Shown: positions 10,687 through 20,238 of the stretch, piece after piece | Position numbering within the stretch: the stretch's first letter is position 1 | Layout: the number at the start of each line of letters is the position of its first letter | Assembly (NCBI GenBank): GCA_003242885.1 | Contig: QKMZ01000005.1 | Coordinates: 186,001-250,000, forward strand | Length of the DNA: 64,000 nt | Direction: 5' to 3' | From: Candidatus Melainabacteria bacterium | GTDB lineage: Bacteria > Cyanobacteriota > Vampirovibrionia > Obscuribacterales > Obscuribacteraceae | Notes under the pieces: model-generated | What the model was told of the DNA's origin: nothing | Seen by the model: only the letters and a program-made list of their open reading frames with translations | Database searches by the model: none | Translations under genes and position numbers: made by a program

Positions 10687-12636
10687 CTATAGAGATGTTT
10701 CTAAATCCAATGGAATTCTGAACCAAAACGTACTGCCGTTATTTGGTTCGCTCTCTGCACCAATCGTTCCGCCATGAGCCGAGACAATTTCTTTGCAAAT
10801 AGCCAATCCCAGACCAGAACCTTTTGGTGCATTCGGGCCCTTAACGAATTGCTTGAATCGAGAGAAGAGAGTTTTCTCTGCTCCCTCCGGCAGTCCAGGG
10901 CCTCTGTCTTGCACGCTGATTTTCAACGAGTTTTTGTCTATGAGAGAGCCGACAGTGATTGTTGATCCTTCCGGTGAAAACTTCACCGCATTGGAAAGCA
11001 AATTGACAAGCACTTGAATCATGCGCTCGCAGTCCATGTTTACTTCGCGATCTTCTTTGGGAAGTTCTATCTCAATATTCTTCTTCTCTGCTATGCCGCG
11101 AACCGCTTCGTAAGCGAGGGTCAACAGGCTGGCGACGCGCGTCGGCTTGAGTTCGAGTTCCATTTTTCCGGCTTCCAACTTTTCAAGATCGAGCAAGTCG
11201 TCAATCAATCTGTTGAGCCGGTCGATTTCTAGTTCTACAGCCTGTTTTCTCACGCCGCCTTTTTCACTCAACTGCCCGTAAATTGGTGTGTTGAGCATAC
11301 CCAGAAAGTTTTTCACTGAATTTAGAGGTGTGCGCAAATCGTGGCTCACCATGGCCATGAAGTGTTGCTTTAGTTGCTCCAACTCTTTGCGTTCAGAAAT
11401 GTCGTGCACTACACAGAAAAGGACTTGATCTACAGCAGACCATCGCACCGCCCAAACCATGTGCGCATCATGACCTTTCTTGTGTGCAATTCTGCATTCG
11501 ATAGTGCCGGAGTTTTGCTCGTTGCGGATTCTATCTAGAAATTCGGATGTCTTTTGAATGTCCTCAGGTACAACCAGTTCGCTGAAGCGCATGCCGAGAA
11601 TCTCATCAGGAGCGAATCCCCAGTGATCAAGCACGGCTGGATTGGCTGTGACAAAGCGTCCATCAGAATCAATTGAACAAATAACGTCTGGTGCTGATTC
11701 AATAATCGCCTTTTCTTTTCTCTGCGCTTCGGCAAGTGCTTTTGCCATTTTGTGAAAACCATTATCAAGCTCGGCGATTTCATCACTGCCACGCAGTAAT
11801 GGATTCAAAGACTTCCCTGATGCCAGGCGAATTGTATTGTCTTTCACCGTGTTGATGCGTCGCAAGATGCGTTTGCCGAAAAGTAGCGCCAAAACCAGCG
11901 CGATCATTATGTTGATCAGAATTCCCATCATAAGGAAGAGTTGGTAAAACCTGCGATAACCACGCTCGATGCCGCTTAAATCTTGCGATTCACGATCGAG
12001 TTTGTTGGAGAAATCGGCTACCTGTCTTGATGTAATCATCAAGTACTTCATAATGCGCGAACGTTCTTCCCCCAGTTCAATCAAGTAAATGGGGTCCATT
12101 ACCGAATTGTCGGGCAATGAAGTGAGTTTTTCATACGTGCGATCGAGTGCTCTAGACAGGTAATTTCCATTGCTCTCTGCGATTTTGACGATCTCTGCTT
12201 GTTTTGCGTCATTTTTAACGAGTTCTTTCAAGCGATCCATATGCATTGAAGAGTGGCGCCGATAGTGCATGAATTCCATTCTGGAATTTTGATCTCGACG
12301 AAAGCTGAACTCCAAAAGTGACATACTGGCTGCTGCATAACCATTGAGAACACGGTCTGCTTCAGCGCGAACGTTGCGCGTGTGTTCGACCTCGATTGTT
12401 TTTGCTTCTGCTGTTTTGTAAAACCAGTAAAGACCAATTATAAATGTCATTTCGAAGAGCAGCGGCACGCCGACAAGCACCAGCCCCATCTGAAACATCG
12501 TAAGGTCGAATTTTAGTTTTTCTTTCCTGTTTGGCGCAGCGTCAGGCACCGGCAGTGGTGCCATGCGGTGAAACGATTTGTCAGCCGCCCTTCTAATTGG
12601 TCTTGATTCGGATTCGGCTGGATTCCCGTTTGTCAT
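10687..12636 (-). CDS. Membrane sensor histidine kinase with HAMP and PAS domains
   Basis: A 649-residue hybrid-free kinase. Order: TM1 (residues 49-72), periplasmic helical sensor (73-230, four-helix-bundle type), TM2 (231-253), HAMP (254-305), PAS (307-415), HisKA with VSHDLRTPL (phospho-accepting H432), and HATPase with N-box NLLSNAVKF (545-553), DRGPG (577-581) and GSGLGLA (606-612). All catalytic motifs are intact. It is closely similar in layout and wording to the kinase at 21.6 kb, so the two are paralogues. A TATAAG box ends 8 nt before the ATG with TTGAAT 15 nt further up, which suggests a very short leader. Its response regulator is probably the one at 12.7 kb, 111 nt upstream on the same strand, or an unlinked one. 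Confidence 0.95.
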   Translation of the reverse strand: MTNGNPAESESRPIRRAADKSFHRMAPLPVPDAAPNRKEKLKFDLTMFQMGLVLVGVPLLFEMTFIIGLYWFYKTAEAKTIEVEHTRNVRAEADRVLNGYAAASMSLLEFSFRRDQNSRMEFMHYRRHSSMHMDRLKELVKNDAKQAEIVKIAESNGNYLSRALDRTYEKLTSLPDNSVMDPIYLIELGEERSRIMKYLMITSRQVADFSNKLDRESQDLSGIERGYRRFYQLFLMMGILINIMIALVLALLFGKRILRRINTVKDNTIRLASGKSLNPLLRGSDEIAELDNGFHKMAKALAEAQRKEKAIIESAPDVICSIDSDGRFVTANPAVLDHWGFAPDEILGMRFSELVVPEDIQKTSEFLDRIRNEQNSGTIECRIAHKKGHDAHMVWAVRWSAVDQVLFCVVHDISERKELEQLKQHFMAMVSHDLRTPLNSVKNFLGMLNTPIYGQLSEKGGVRKQAVELEIDRLNRLIDDLLDLEKLEAGKMELELKPTRVASLLTLAYEAVRGIAEKKNIEIELPKEDREVNMDCERMIQVLVNLLSNAVKFSPEGSTITVGSLIDKNSLKISVQDRGPGLPEGAEKTLFSRFKQFVKGPNAPKGSGLGLAICKEIVSAHGGTIGAESEPNNGSTFWFRIPLDLETSL

Positions 12637-12747
12637 ACCTTAACTTATACAGGAACGTGAAGTTATTCAAGACCGCTGGCAAGAAAAAAACTTTCTAAAG
12701 CAGATCTTCGGTCAATCTCTCCTCATCAAGCCTTTCAAAGCGACTCT

Positions 12748-13398
12748 CTAGACCAGACCATGTCTTAGTGCTTTGACCGCTGCCTGGGTGCGGTCCGAAA
12801 CCGCAAGTTTGTCCATAATATGCTTGATATGGGTCTTGACGGTGTCCTTTTTTATCGAAAGGCGGTCACCAATCTCTTGATTGGATAAACCCTCGACAAT
12901 CAATTGCAAAACCTGCAATTCCCGTTCTGAAAGCTGTTCGTAGACCATTTCATCGGGAGTGGTCGCACCTGCGGACTTAGGCAATGCCCTCAATACTTTA
13001 TGGGCAATTGTCGAATCAATCCACAAATCGCCGCGTACAACCGCATTAACAGCAGTTTCCAGCCTGCTAAAATCGGCGTCCTTCAGGCAATAACCATTAG
13101 CACCGGCAGCCAACGCCGCGAAGATGTCTCGCTCATCGTCGTGGGACGTCAGCATAATTACTTTCAGCTCCGGCCACTTTTGCTTGAGCTGCTGGCAGGC
13201 TTCGATGCCGTCCATGATTGGCATCCCGACGTCCAACAGAATCACTGCCGGATTAGCCCTTGTCGCCACCTGAATTGCCTCTCTGCCATTGGATGCCTGA
13301 TGTATCTCAGATACCAGCTCACTTTGCTCGAAGAGAACCTTCAGACCTGCTCGCAGGTTGGCATTGTCGTCGACTATAAGGATTGAGTGTTTGGTCAT
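12748..13398 (-). CDS. NarL/LuxR-family response regulator
   Basis: A 216-residue two-domain regulator. The receiver has the acidic pair D10-D11, phospho-accepting D56 (VILLDVGMP), the conserved T/S (MLTS) and the Lys of YCLKDAD. The C-terminal LuxR-type helix-turn-helix reads LSERELQVLQLIVEGLSNQEIG…VKTHIKHIMDKLAV. It is expected to bind DNA as a dimer after phosphorylation. It lies 83 nt after the kinase gene at 13.48 kb, in the same direction, so the two likely form a pair. The kinase at 10.7 kb follows it and may share it. Confidence 0.95.
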   Translation of the reverse strand: MTKHSILIVDDNANLRAGLKVLFEQSELVSEIHQASNGREAIQVATRANPAVILLDVGMPIMDGIEACQQLKQKWPELKVIMLTSHDDERDIFAALAAGANGYCLKDADFSRLETAVNAVVRGDLWIDSTIAHKVLRALPKSAGATTPDEMVYEQLSERELQVLQLIVEGLSNQEIGDRLSIKKDTVKTHIKHIMDKLAVSDRTQAAVKALRHGLV

Positions 13399-13481
13399 TG
13401 TTGAACACCATTTTCTGTCGTTGTTAGTCTTACAGTTTTTGTTTTCGCAGGGCTTTCTATTCTGCTTATCGGCATTACAAG

Positions 13482-15224
13482 TTATGCTGTTGACTCGACT
13501 TCTGTCTTGTAAGGCAGGGTTGCTGTGAAAGTGGTACCAGTTGCTTCTTCGCTGGTAAAGCTGATGGTTCCTCCCAGTGCGTGGGCGATTTGCTGCGATA
13601 AATACAATCCGATGCCTGTTCCTCCCGCCGATTGCTGTCCCAGTTCGCCTTGCCAGAAAGGCGTGAACAATTTTTCTTTGTCATTTTCGTGAATGCCCGG
13701 TCCGCTGTTGTGGACGTCGATACTGACCTGTTCATCAGATTTTCTGACGGTGATGGTAACGGCAGTTTGTCTGGGTGAAAACTTGATCGCATTTTCCAGC
13801 AAGTTGCCGATTAAGTGTTTGAGCGCTGATTCGTCGGACTTTATGAGAATGCGTTCGTCCGGCTGTTTGAGCACGATTGAAACTTCCGACACTTGGCAGC
13901 GGAAGTCGAAGCTGGATACTATTCCTGAAACCAATTCATTGAGAACGAGCTGATTCTGCGACATAACATGGACACCCTGGCGATACTTCGAAACCTCCAG
14001 CATGTTTTTGACCATCTTTAGAGCGTCTTCGTTGCTGTCCTGAAGGCGGAGCAGTAGCTCCTGATCACCATTCTTCGCATGTTTTTTCATCATTGCCTGA
14101 ATCAAGTAATTCGATGCAATTAAAGGGCTTTTTAAGTCGTGCGCAATGGTCTGCTGGAGGACTTCTTTCTGTCTCGAAAGTATGGTCTTGTCAGACATGT
14201 CCTCAATCAGCAAAATCACGCTGCGCACTTTTTGCGCCTCCATCATCGGCCATGCAGCTATATCCCAATACCGCTCCAAGTCTGTCCTGCTGCCTATTTG
14301 CGAGATTGCTACATCTTTCAGAATCGCTGGCTTTCCGGACGCCACTGTATTCGTCAACTCCTCCCGAGGAAGCTCGGGCAACAATTCCCAGAGCGACATC
14401 CCTTCGATGTTTTCGGAATCGACGAGATAGCTCCGAAATACAGGGTTGGCGTCCTTTATTTTGAAGTCGGCTTCCATCTGGATAATGCCGATAGGCGCAT
14501 GCTGCACGATTTCGCGTGAAACCTGCTGTTCAACCATAAAGGCCTTTTGAGTCGCGCCTATGTATCGTTGAACGATTAAAGCCAGAGGAATTACGAACAG
14601 AAGGATAAATCCGCCCAAGCTGATAAACATGAGTGACGAACGCTCGGCGTTTTCCTTATAATCCTCAAGGCGCTCCTTTAGCACCGATCGCTCATCCACG
14701 TCGCTGATTATCAGTCGTCCGCGGATAACTTCCATTAGTTGTTGGGCCTTGCTGAGTCCGGGTTCTGAGGCTTTTAAGTTGCCTCTCTCTTTCTCCTTGA
14801 TCGAAATATCGAGGCTGTTCTCGAACCGTTCGATGAGCTGTTCTATGTACGTGAAGTGCCAGCGCCGCCAGCCCTCTTCATCACCTGTGTGCTTCACGAA
14901 GGTGATGTATTTCTCCAGACCCGCTTTATCCTTCTTGTAGCGCGTCAGAGCGCCCTTCTCCCCTGTACGGATATACGTTTCGGCCTGATTCTTCATGTCG
15001 TTCATAATCGAGATTATCGATTCCAGACTGCCCAGCAATTCTTGCGATTTCTCGACGCTCTGTCCGGCTTGAATGGCCTTGGACGAGTGCATGTATGACG
15101 AAATTGCGGCACCGGCTACGAGCACGAAGGCAACAATGACAGTAATACTCAGGATCGACTCGGGCGAGCGGAAGAACAGGCGCGTGCCTGTCTGCGGCTT
15201 CTTGGTTTTAGTCGAATCGAGCAT
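13482..15224 (-). CDS. CHASE3-type sensor histidine kinase with PAS domain
   Basis: A 580-residue kinase. TM1 (24-46), a CHASE3-like extracytoplasmic helical domain (about 50-190, with NQAETYIRTGE), TM2 (197-219), PAS (232-345), HisKA with IAHDLKSPL (H362), and HATPase with NLLENAIKF (474-482), NSGPG (506-510) and GTGIGL (535-540). It has no obvious HAMP linker. It is followed by the LuxR-type regulator at 12.7 kb with an 83-nt gap, which suggests an operon and a cognate pair. The ligand is unknown; CHASE3 domains usually sense small molecules or membrane state. Confidence 0.95.
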   Translation of the reverse strand: MLDSTKTKKPQTGTRLFFRSPESILSITVIVAFVLVAGAAISSYMHSSKAIQAGQSVEKSQELLGSLESIISIMNDMKNQAETYIRTGEKGALTRYKKDKAGLEKYITFVKHTGDEEGWRRWHFTYIEQLIERFENSLDISIKEKERGNLKASEPGLSKAQQLMEVIRGRLIISDVDERSVLKERLEDYKENAERSSLMFISLGGFILLFVIPLALIVQRYIGATQKAFMVEQQVSREIVQHAPIGIIQMEADFKIKDANPVFRSYLVDSENIEGMSLWELLPELPREELTNTVASGKPAILKDVAISQIGSRTDLERYWDIAAWPMMEAQKVRSVILLIEDMSDKTILSRQKEVLQQTIAHDLKSPLIASNYLIQAMMKKHAKNGDQELLLRLQDSNEDALKMVKNMLEVSKYRQGVHVMSQNQLVLNELVSGIVSSFDFRCQVSEVSIVLKQPDERILIKSDESALKHLIGNLLENAIKFSPRQTAVTITVRKSDEQVSIDVHNSGPGIHENDKEKLFTPFWQGELGQQSAGGTGIGLYLSQQIAHALGGTISFTSEEATGTTFTATLPYKTEVESTA

Positions 15225-15334
15225 TTTCAGAATCCGGTCTGCCTAAGATCTTATTCCGCGTAATAGAGGTATTTTCCCGGATGGTTAATCAAAGACGTCA
15301 CCCTTTCGGGTGCCTCGACCGCTGTTTCTGCTGG

Positions 15335-17368
15335 TCAAAACCCATAGATGTTTATCTTGCGAGCCTTCGCGACTTCTCTGACTTTATTGCGTGTCGCCGT
15401 GTCGATACGCATACGCCCGAGCTGTAGGTCTTTCATGTTCTTCATTTGCAGCGCCTTGAAGATTCCTCTTGGTGTGACCGATGTCCCTGGAATTTGCAGG
15501 ACACAAAGATCTGGACAATTGGCGGCAAGCGTTTCTATCCCTTTGTCTGTGATGCGTGGATTGCCGATGAGGTAGAGGAAAACCACGTTTTTTCCAAAGC
15601 TCTTAAACCCTTCGTCGGTAACCGAAGTATGCGACAAATCGAAACCCCACCGCGCTTTATGCCTTGCCAGTATTCGAGCTGAGTTGTCGCCGATTAAGAC
15701 GTTATCTGCCAGAGTTAATTCTCGAAGTCTTGGAAGACCGTCGACAATTATTTTCAATGTCTCGTCGCTTACAGGCAGAGCGCGAAGGTCTAGTGATTCC
15801 AAATTTTTCAGTCGAATTAGAGGAAGAAGCGCTTTTTGAGAGACATTACCGCACCTTCCCAAGCCGAGGCTGCGAAGTTTGTCCCCATATTTTGCAATTG
15901 CCTCGACGCAGGAGTCATCTAATTCAGAGTCGTATAAGTCCAGGTACTCAATATTTCCACTTAAGATAGTTTTGAGCCCTTGCGGTGTAAAGCGTGAGCA
16001 CTCCCGTAGAGTGAGCTTTTTTAGCCACTTTGTACTGGCAAGCAGATCGAATTGGCTCTGTGAAAATTCACATACGGGAATTGACGCATGTTCCCATCCG
16101 CGGCTGCGTGACTCAGTGAGTACCTTTTTCACCTTTTGATCATATGAAGCGCGTTCGATTTCCGGAGTTGAAAGTCTGCCGTCCAGTATTTCCATCGGTT
16201 TGACATTTTGCAATTTCGATTGCGGTGTGATTTGCATAACCACGTATGCAGCCAGTACAAGAACAGTCAGAGTTATGAGAGCAATAGTAGCTCTCGTACT
16301 GACCAAGGCGAAACCAATGCTGGTCAGCAAACTCTTGCATCTCGCACTGAGTGCTTCTTTGATTTGCACTTTTTCCTTGAGCGCATTTATCTCTTCAGAC
16401 TCTTTCTTGAGCTTGTCCTTGATGTCTGCGAGAGCTGAATATACAGAACTCATAGAATCAACTCGGTCTTCAACATTTTTTGCCATCATCGAGTCGACGA
16501 GTTCTTGTAACCGCGCGGGAAACTCACGCCCCATCGAGGCTTCGCGCAAGGGCTTAGGCTTCTCTGTTTGATGGAGCATCAATGTTTCTATAATCGTGTC
16601 ACCTTGAAAAGGAGGAGCACCGCAGAGGCATTCAAACATCACGCAACCCAACGAATATATGTCTGTGCGTGCATCCATTTTCTTTCCGACGCTTTGCTCA
16701 GGGCTCATGTATAGCGGGCTTCCAATGACCATTCCGGTCTTGGTCAACTCCTGAGTCTGCGCACTGTTAGATGTGATTTTTGCGATTCCGAAGTCCAGAA
16801 TTCGGATCGAACCAGGGCCGATGTTTTCTTCCTGAAGCAAGACGATATTGCTTGGCTTAATGTCTCGATGAAGAACGCCCTTTCCATGCGCATGGGCAAG
16901 TGCATCTGCGCACTGAATGAAAATATCTAAGACTTGATCAAGGCTCAACTGTCCTTTCTCAGCAAGGACGTCGTGAAGCGTCTTGCCTGGCACAAAGTCC
17001 ATCACCATGTAAGGGGTGCCGCCGTCGGTTACGCCGAAATCGTGGACGGAAACGATGTTTGGGTGATTGAGTGCTCCTGCTGCCTTTGCCTCAGTTTGAA
17101 AACGCTGCACTGCATCATCATTCATTGAGCGTTGATTCAGGGTTTTAATCGCTAAATCTTTGCCGATAAAAACTTGCGAACACCGGTAGACTACCCCCAT
17201 TCCACCGACGCCGATGCGGTTCTGAATGTTGTACTTTCCGAGAAACAGATTGCCGGGCGAAAAGAGATCAGCCTCTATAGCCTTCTCTCCTCCCGATTGC
17301 TGCCCGCCGGTCGAGCCGCCCAGACGCAGCGTGGCGTCCTCGGCATTGCCGGTTTGAAAGTCGTCCAT
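15335..17368 (-). CDS. Hanks-type Ser/Thr protein kinase with extracytoplasmic leucine-rich repeats
   Basis: About 677 residues. Numbered from the upstream in-frame ATG at 17395: the kinase domain (54-330) has the Gly loop GVGGMGVVY, catalytic K84 (AIK), HRDIKPSN (H176-D178), DFG (201-203) and SPEQ of the activation segment. A coiled linker (330-352) leads to one membrane helix (369-387), and residues about 440-680 hold cysteine-containing-type leucine-rich repeats (LRSLGLGRCGNV, LRELTLADNVLIGD, VVFLYLIGNPRITDKGIE). The LRR part therefore faces outside and probably senses protein or wall ligands. The start at 17368 is preferred because GGGTAGAG precedes it; 17395 is possible. The secreted LRR protein at 20.7 kb has the same repeat type. 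Confidence 0.93.
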   Translation of the reverse strand: MDDFQTGNAEDATLRLGGSTGGQQSGGEKAIEADLFSPGNLFLGKYNIQNRIGVGGMGVVYRCSQVFIGKDLAIKTLNQRSMNDDAVQRFQTEAKAAGALNHPNIVSVHDFGVTDGGTPYMVMDFVPGKTLHDVLAEKGQLSLDQVLDIFIQCADALAHAHGKGVLHRDIKPSNIVLLQEENIGPGSIRILDFGIAKITSNSAQTQELTKTGMVIGSPLYMSPEQSVGKKMDARTDIYSLGCVMFECLCGAPPFQGDTIIETLMLHQTEKPKPLREASMGREFPARLQELVDSMMAKNVEDRVDSMSSVYSALADIKDKLKKESEEINALKEKVQIKEALSARCKSLLTSIGFALVSTRATIALITLTVLVLAAYVVMQITPQSKLQNVKPMEILDGRLSTPEIERASYDQKVKKVLTESRSRGWEHASIPVCEFSQSQFDLLASTKWLKKLTLRECSRFTPQGLKTILSGNIEYLDLYDSELDDSCVEAIAKYGDKLRSLGLGRCGNVSQKALLPLIRLKNLESLDLRALPVSDETLKIIVDGLPRLRELTLADNVLIGDNSARILARHKARWGFDLSHTSVTDEGFKSFGKNVVFLYLIGNPRITDKGIETLAANCPDLCVLQIPGTSVTPRGIFKALQMKNMKDLQLGRMRIDTATRNKVREVAKARKINIYGF

Positions 17369-17529
17369 ATGTGCTCTACCCACACAGTAATTCATAGCCC
17401 TAAAAGCACTCTACCAACGAGTTGTTTTCGACTTGTTAAATGGCACCAAGACGCCCAACTGGCTTGAAAACTTTGCTGTCGGACTAGTAAATCGCCTGCG
17501 TTGGTAGGGCTCACTTTACGGGCAATTGT

Positions 17530-17561
17530 TTAACAAGCTACAAAATCTGCTGCGCTAGACT
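17530..17561 (+). promoter_or_regulatory. Possible promoter with 11-bp repeat upstream of the split kinase pair
   Basis: TTAAC (17530) and CAAAA (17541) are 11 bp apart and TAGACT (17556) lies 15 bp after the second. This is the same spacing as the four stronger elements at 25.5, 26.7, 28.1 and 32.3 kb, but the second half and the -10 match poorly. Weak call. Confidence 0.3.
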
Positions 17562-17669
17562 GATATCTGATCTATCGAGTTGCCTTTCGTGTCGGAAACC
17601 ATGTCGAGCGAAGACCATGAAATTCATAATGATCAAGAAAAGAGGCACAAATAAAGGCATGAAAAAGGC

Positions 17670-18680
17670 ATGAAGAACGGCCGTTTCAATCTCGCCGAAA
17701 CCGGCTTTATCCTGGTGGCTATTCCGCTCGTCTTTCAGCTTGTTCTGTCGTTTCCCCTTTCAGACACGCTTTCGAAAATTGAAAGACAAACGCTCGCTCG
17801 CCTGCGTTCAACGAGAATAATATCTGCCGCCACCCAAGTCAGTCTTGAGTTCTACAGCATCGCCGCGATGCTGACGCTTTTTCGATTTACGAGAGATCCA
17901 GCAATTGCCGATAGCTATCGCACTTCAAGGCGTGCTGCGAAAGAAACCGGCGAATATTTGATTTTGCTTACCAGCGACCGCCCAGAGCAGAGAGAGCGCG
18001 CGGAGAAAGTCAACAAGCTAGGGGACGAGGCAGCCGCTATAGTAAGCGGATTTGAGCACTCGATGGAGATGGGTCTGTCGGCTGTTATTGAAGCATCGAG
18101 ATTTCGCCATCAGGTAAATCGAATTTTCGTTCCGATGATCAATGAGTTGGATGCGCTTGTAAAGGAAGAGCGGCTGCGTCTGACAGGGGAGCAACCGAAT
18201 TTTGATCGCCTGTTCAAAGTGATTGCCATCGGATTTGGTGCTAATTTGCTTTTGTCAGGTTTTCTGGCGCTTTTTTTCTTCAGAGCAATCATTTCCAGAA
18301 TCGACCGGCTTAAGTACAACCTCAAGTGTTGTGCGGCAAGAGAAAAGCTCGCACCGACGCTCGAAGGGCGCGATGAATTCGTTCGACTTGATGAAGCTTT
18401 TCATCGATTGGACGACCAGTTAACTGCCATCGAAAGTCGCAAGCGTGAGTTTGTGGCGATGATAAATCACGATTTGCGAACTCCTCTGACCACTCTCCAA
18501 TACGTTGTTGCCCTAGCGCTCAAAGGCTCTTATGGAGAGTTTAGCGAAGAAGAGCGGGTGACTTTGGCGCAACAAGAAGAAAAACTTGTCGAGCTTGTAG
18601 ACTACATCAATGAATTTCTTGCGGATGAAAAAAGAAAGTCCGCGGCTGAGATTAGCACCGATAGTGAGGTTAGTCACTGA
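17670..18680 (+). CDS. Histidine-kinase-like protein with His box but no ATPase domain
   Basis: A 336-residue membrane protein: TM1 (12-30), helical sensor domain, TM2 (185-205), HAMP-like linker (206-255), then a full HisKA dimerisation domain with INHDLRTPL (H267) and its second helix, ending a few residues later. The HATPase domain is entirely missing, and the stop is followed after 2 nt by the next gene, which has an ATPase domain but no His. This protein alone cannot autophosphorylate; it could be a phospho-acceptor for the neighbour's ATPase domain. The start overlaps the stop of a four-codon minigene (ATG AAA AAG GCA TGA at 17659). Upstream lies a weak 11-bp-repeat promoter. Confidence 0.88.
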   Translation: MKNGRFNLAETGFILVAIPLVFQLVLSFPLSDTLSKIERQTLARLRSTRIISAATQVSLEFYSIAAMLTLFRFTRDPAIADSYRTSRRAAKETGEYLILLTSDRPEQRERAEKVNKLGDEAAAIVSGFEHSMEMGLSAVIEASRFRHQVNRIFVPMINELDALVKEERLRLTGEQPNFDRLFKVIAIGFGANLLLSGFLALFFFRAIISRIDRLKYNLKCCAAREKLAPTLEGRDEFVRLDEAFHRLDDQLTAIESRKREFVAMINHDLRTPLTTLQYVVALALKGSYGEFSEEERVTLAQQEEKLVELVDYINEFLADEKRKSAAEISTDSEVSH

Positions 18681-18682
18681 CC

Positions 18683-20152
18683 ATGCGCTTTTCTCTGGCT
18701 GCAAAAGGAATTGTACTGATTGCTCTGCCGATCTTGATCGAGTTGATCGCACTTTCGCTTTTGTGGCATTTTGTCATGGATGCCGACGCTGAGGCGAAAA
18801 AACAATCAAACGCTAGAGATATAGCGGCGGAAACCAGCCACATTCTGATTCAATTTTTCCAACTCGGCTCGCAGATTTTGCTCTACAAAGCAGAAGGACC
18901 TGCTGGCGAGCGCAGAGTCTACGCTGAATTGAAAGAGTCAATGAAGCAATCTACATCGAGATTGACTTCACTTGCAATCGATTTACCAGAGCCTGAGAAG
19001 ATCAGGGTCAAACAGATTGAAACACGCATCGATCGAGCAGTTGCGCTAGTAGGCGGTTACATCACAGAGATGACCAGTCCTGCTCATATCCTTGGGGCTT
19101 TTGATGTGGCTGCATTTAGAAAACAACTGATGGATCAGGTTCTTCCATTAGAAAGAGACGCCAAGTATTTTACCGACTTAAGTAAAAACAATGAGCTTTA
19201 TGGCAAATGGACGGAGAAGGCATCCAGTGAACGGCATCTATTATTGATTGGTTCTCTTGTTTTGCCAAACATTTTAATCGCCATTGCGCTTGCATCATTC
19301 TATTCGAAGAGCGTTCGCAGTCGAATTCGCAGAATCGATTCCAATGTTAATCGTTTTTTGGACGGACGTATGCTCGATAGAGGCATGCCTTCCGAGGATG
19401 AAATATCAGATGTGGACGAGGCTTTCCATCAAATGAGTGCACAACTAATCGCTGCAGATCTCGAAATGAAAGACTACTACGATGCGATGCAGCGCAATTT
19501 GGCTGAACCATTGCGTGAACTTCGTTCGGTTTTGATTGCATCTTCCGAGAGCGCCAGTCCTCTTACAGCAAAAGGCAGAGCGAAATTACTCAAGAGTGTC
19601 GCAACTACAGACCGCTTGATTTTGTTGATAAAAGAACTTGGAAAAGTTGATGCAATTTCCGCTGCCAGCACCGAAAATACCTCACTGATGAAAGTAAAGT
19701 TGGCTGCCTGTCAGATTGAGGATATTCTTTCTTCCTCGATTGCTTCCGTTGCAGAATTTGCGGCGAAGAAAGGCATCTCGCTTTCTTCCGATGGTGCACA
19801 AGACCTGATGGTGCAAGCCGACTCTGCAAAGCTTGTCCAGGTCATCGTCAATTTACTTTCGAATGCAGTCAAGTTTTCACCGGAGGGAAGCGCTATTGAA
19901 GCGTTCGCTGTGAAAACTGACAAGAATATCGAAATACATGTGAAAGACCAGGGACCAGGCATTGCGCTAGATGAACAACCTCGACTGTTCAAGCGCTTTG
20001 AACAGATCGAATCAATCAAATCGAGCGACATTCAAGGAAGCGGACTCGGCCTCGCTATCTGTCGCGACATTGTGGTTGCGCATGGTGGCGAAATCGGTGT
20101 CGTTAGTGAACCTGGAAAAGGCAGCGACTTTTGGATTCGCCTGCCGCTGTAG
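18683..20152 (+). CDS. Histidine-kinase-like protein with ATPase domain but no phospho-accepting His
   Basis: A 489-residue membrane protein with TM1 (10-31), a helical sensor (32-185), TM2 (187-206), HAMP-like linker and a HisKA-shaped segment. Where the His box should be, it reads MQRNLAEPL (R271-N272 in place of His-Asp); no other His is near. The HATPase domain is complete: NLLSNAVKF (390-398), DQGPG (422-426), [15 protein letters not shown] (452-459). It can bind ATP but cannot phosphorylate itself in the usual way. It starts 2 nt after the preceding gene, which has the reverse defect. The two sensors are similar in length and layout, so they probably arose by duplication and pair as a heterodimer. 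Confidence 0.9.
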   Translation: MRFSLAAKGIVLIALPILIELIALSLLWHFVMDADAEAKKQSNARDIAAETSHILIQFFQLGSQILLYKAEGPAGERRVYAELKESMKQSTSRLTSLAIDLPEPEKIRVKQIETRIDRAVALVGGYITEMTSPAHILGAFDVAAFRKQLMDQVLPLERDAKYFTDLSKNNELYGKWTEKASSERHLLLIGSLVLPNILIAIALASFYSKSVRSRIRRIDSNVNRFLDGRMLDRGMPSEDEISDVDEAFHQMSAQLIAADLEMKDYYDAMQRNLAEPLRELRSVLIASSESASPLTAKGRAKLLKSVATTDRLILLIKELGKVDAISAASTENTSLMKVKLAACQIEDILSSSIASVAEFAAKKGISLSSDGAQDLMVQADSAKLVQVIVNLLSNAVKFSPEGSAIEAFAVKTDKNIEIHVKDQGPGIALDEQPRLFKRFEQIESIKSSDIQGSGLGLAICRDIVVAHGGEIGVVSEPGKGSDFWIRLPL

Positions 20153-20189
20153 GAGCGCTGCCATGCATCGCCAGTTTTGAATTATGTTG

Positions 20190-20238
20190 GGGCGGCATCG
20201 ATGCCGCCCGAAGCCGGCGAGCCGCCGGCGCTCCCAGG
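20190..20238. repeat. Dispersed GC-rich palindromic repeat, copy A
   Basis: It begins with the perfect 20-bp palindrome GGGCGGCATCGATGCCGCCC and continues with AAGCCGGCGAGCCGCC. It matches 38540-38588 in inverted orientation over 49 bp with three differences. The left flank (20157-20173) also carries a GCCATGCATCGCC motif like those of the other copies. Confidence 0.85.

Noticed and set aside
10398..10721. 107-codon Cys-rich frame starting at the palindrome
   Set aside because: No properly spaced ribosome-binding site, odd composition, and overlap with the end of the convergent kinase gene.
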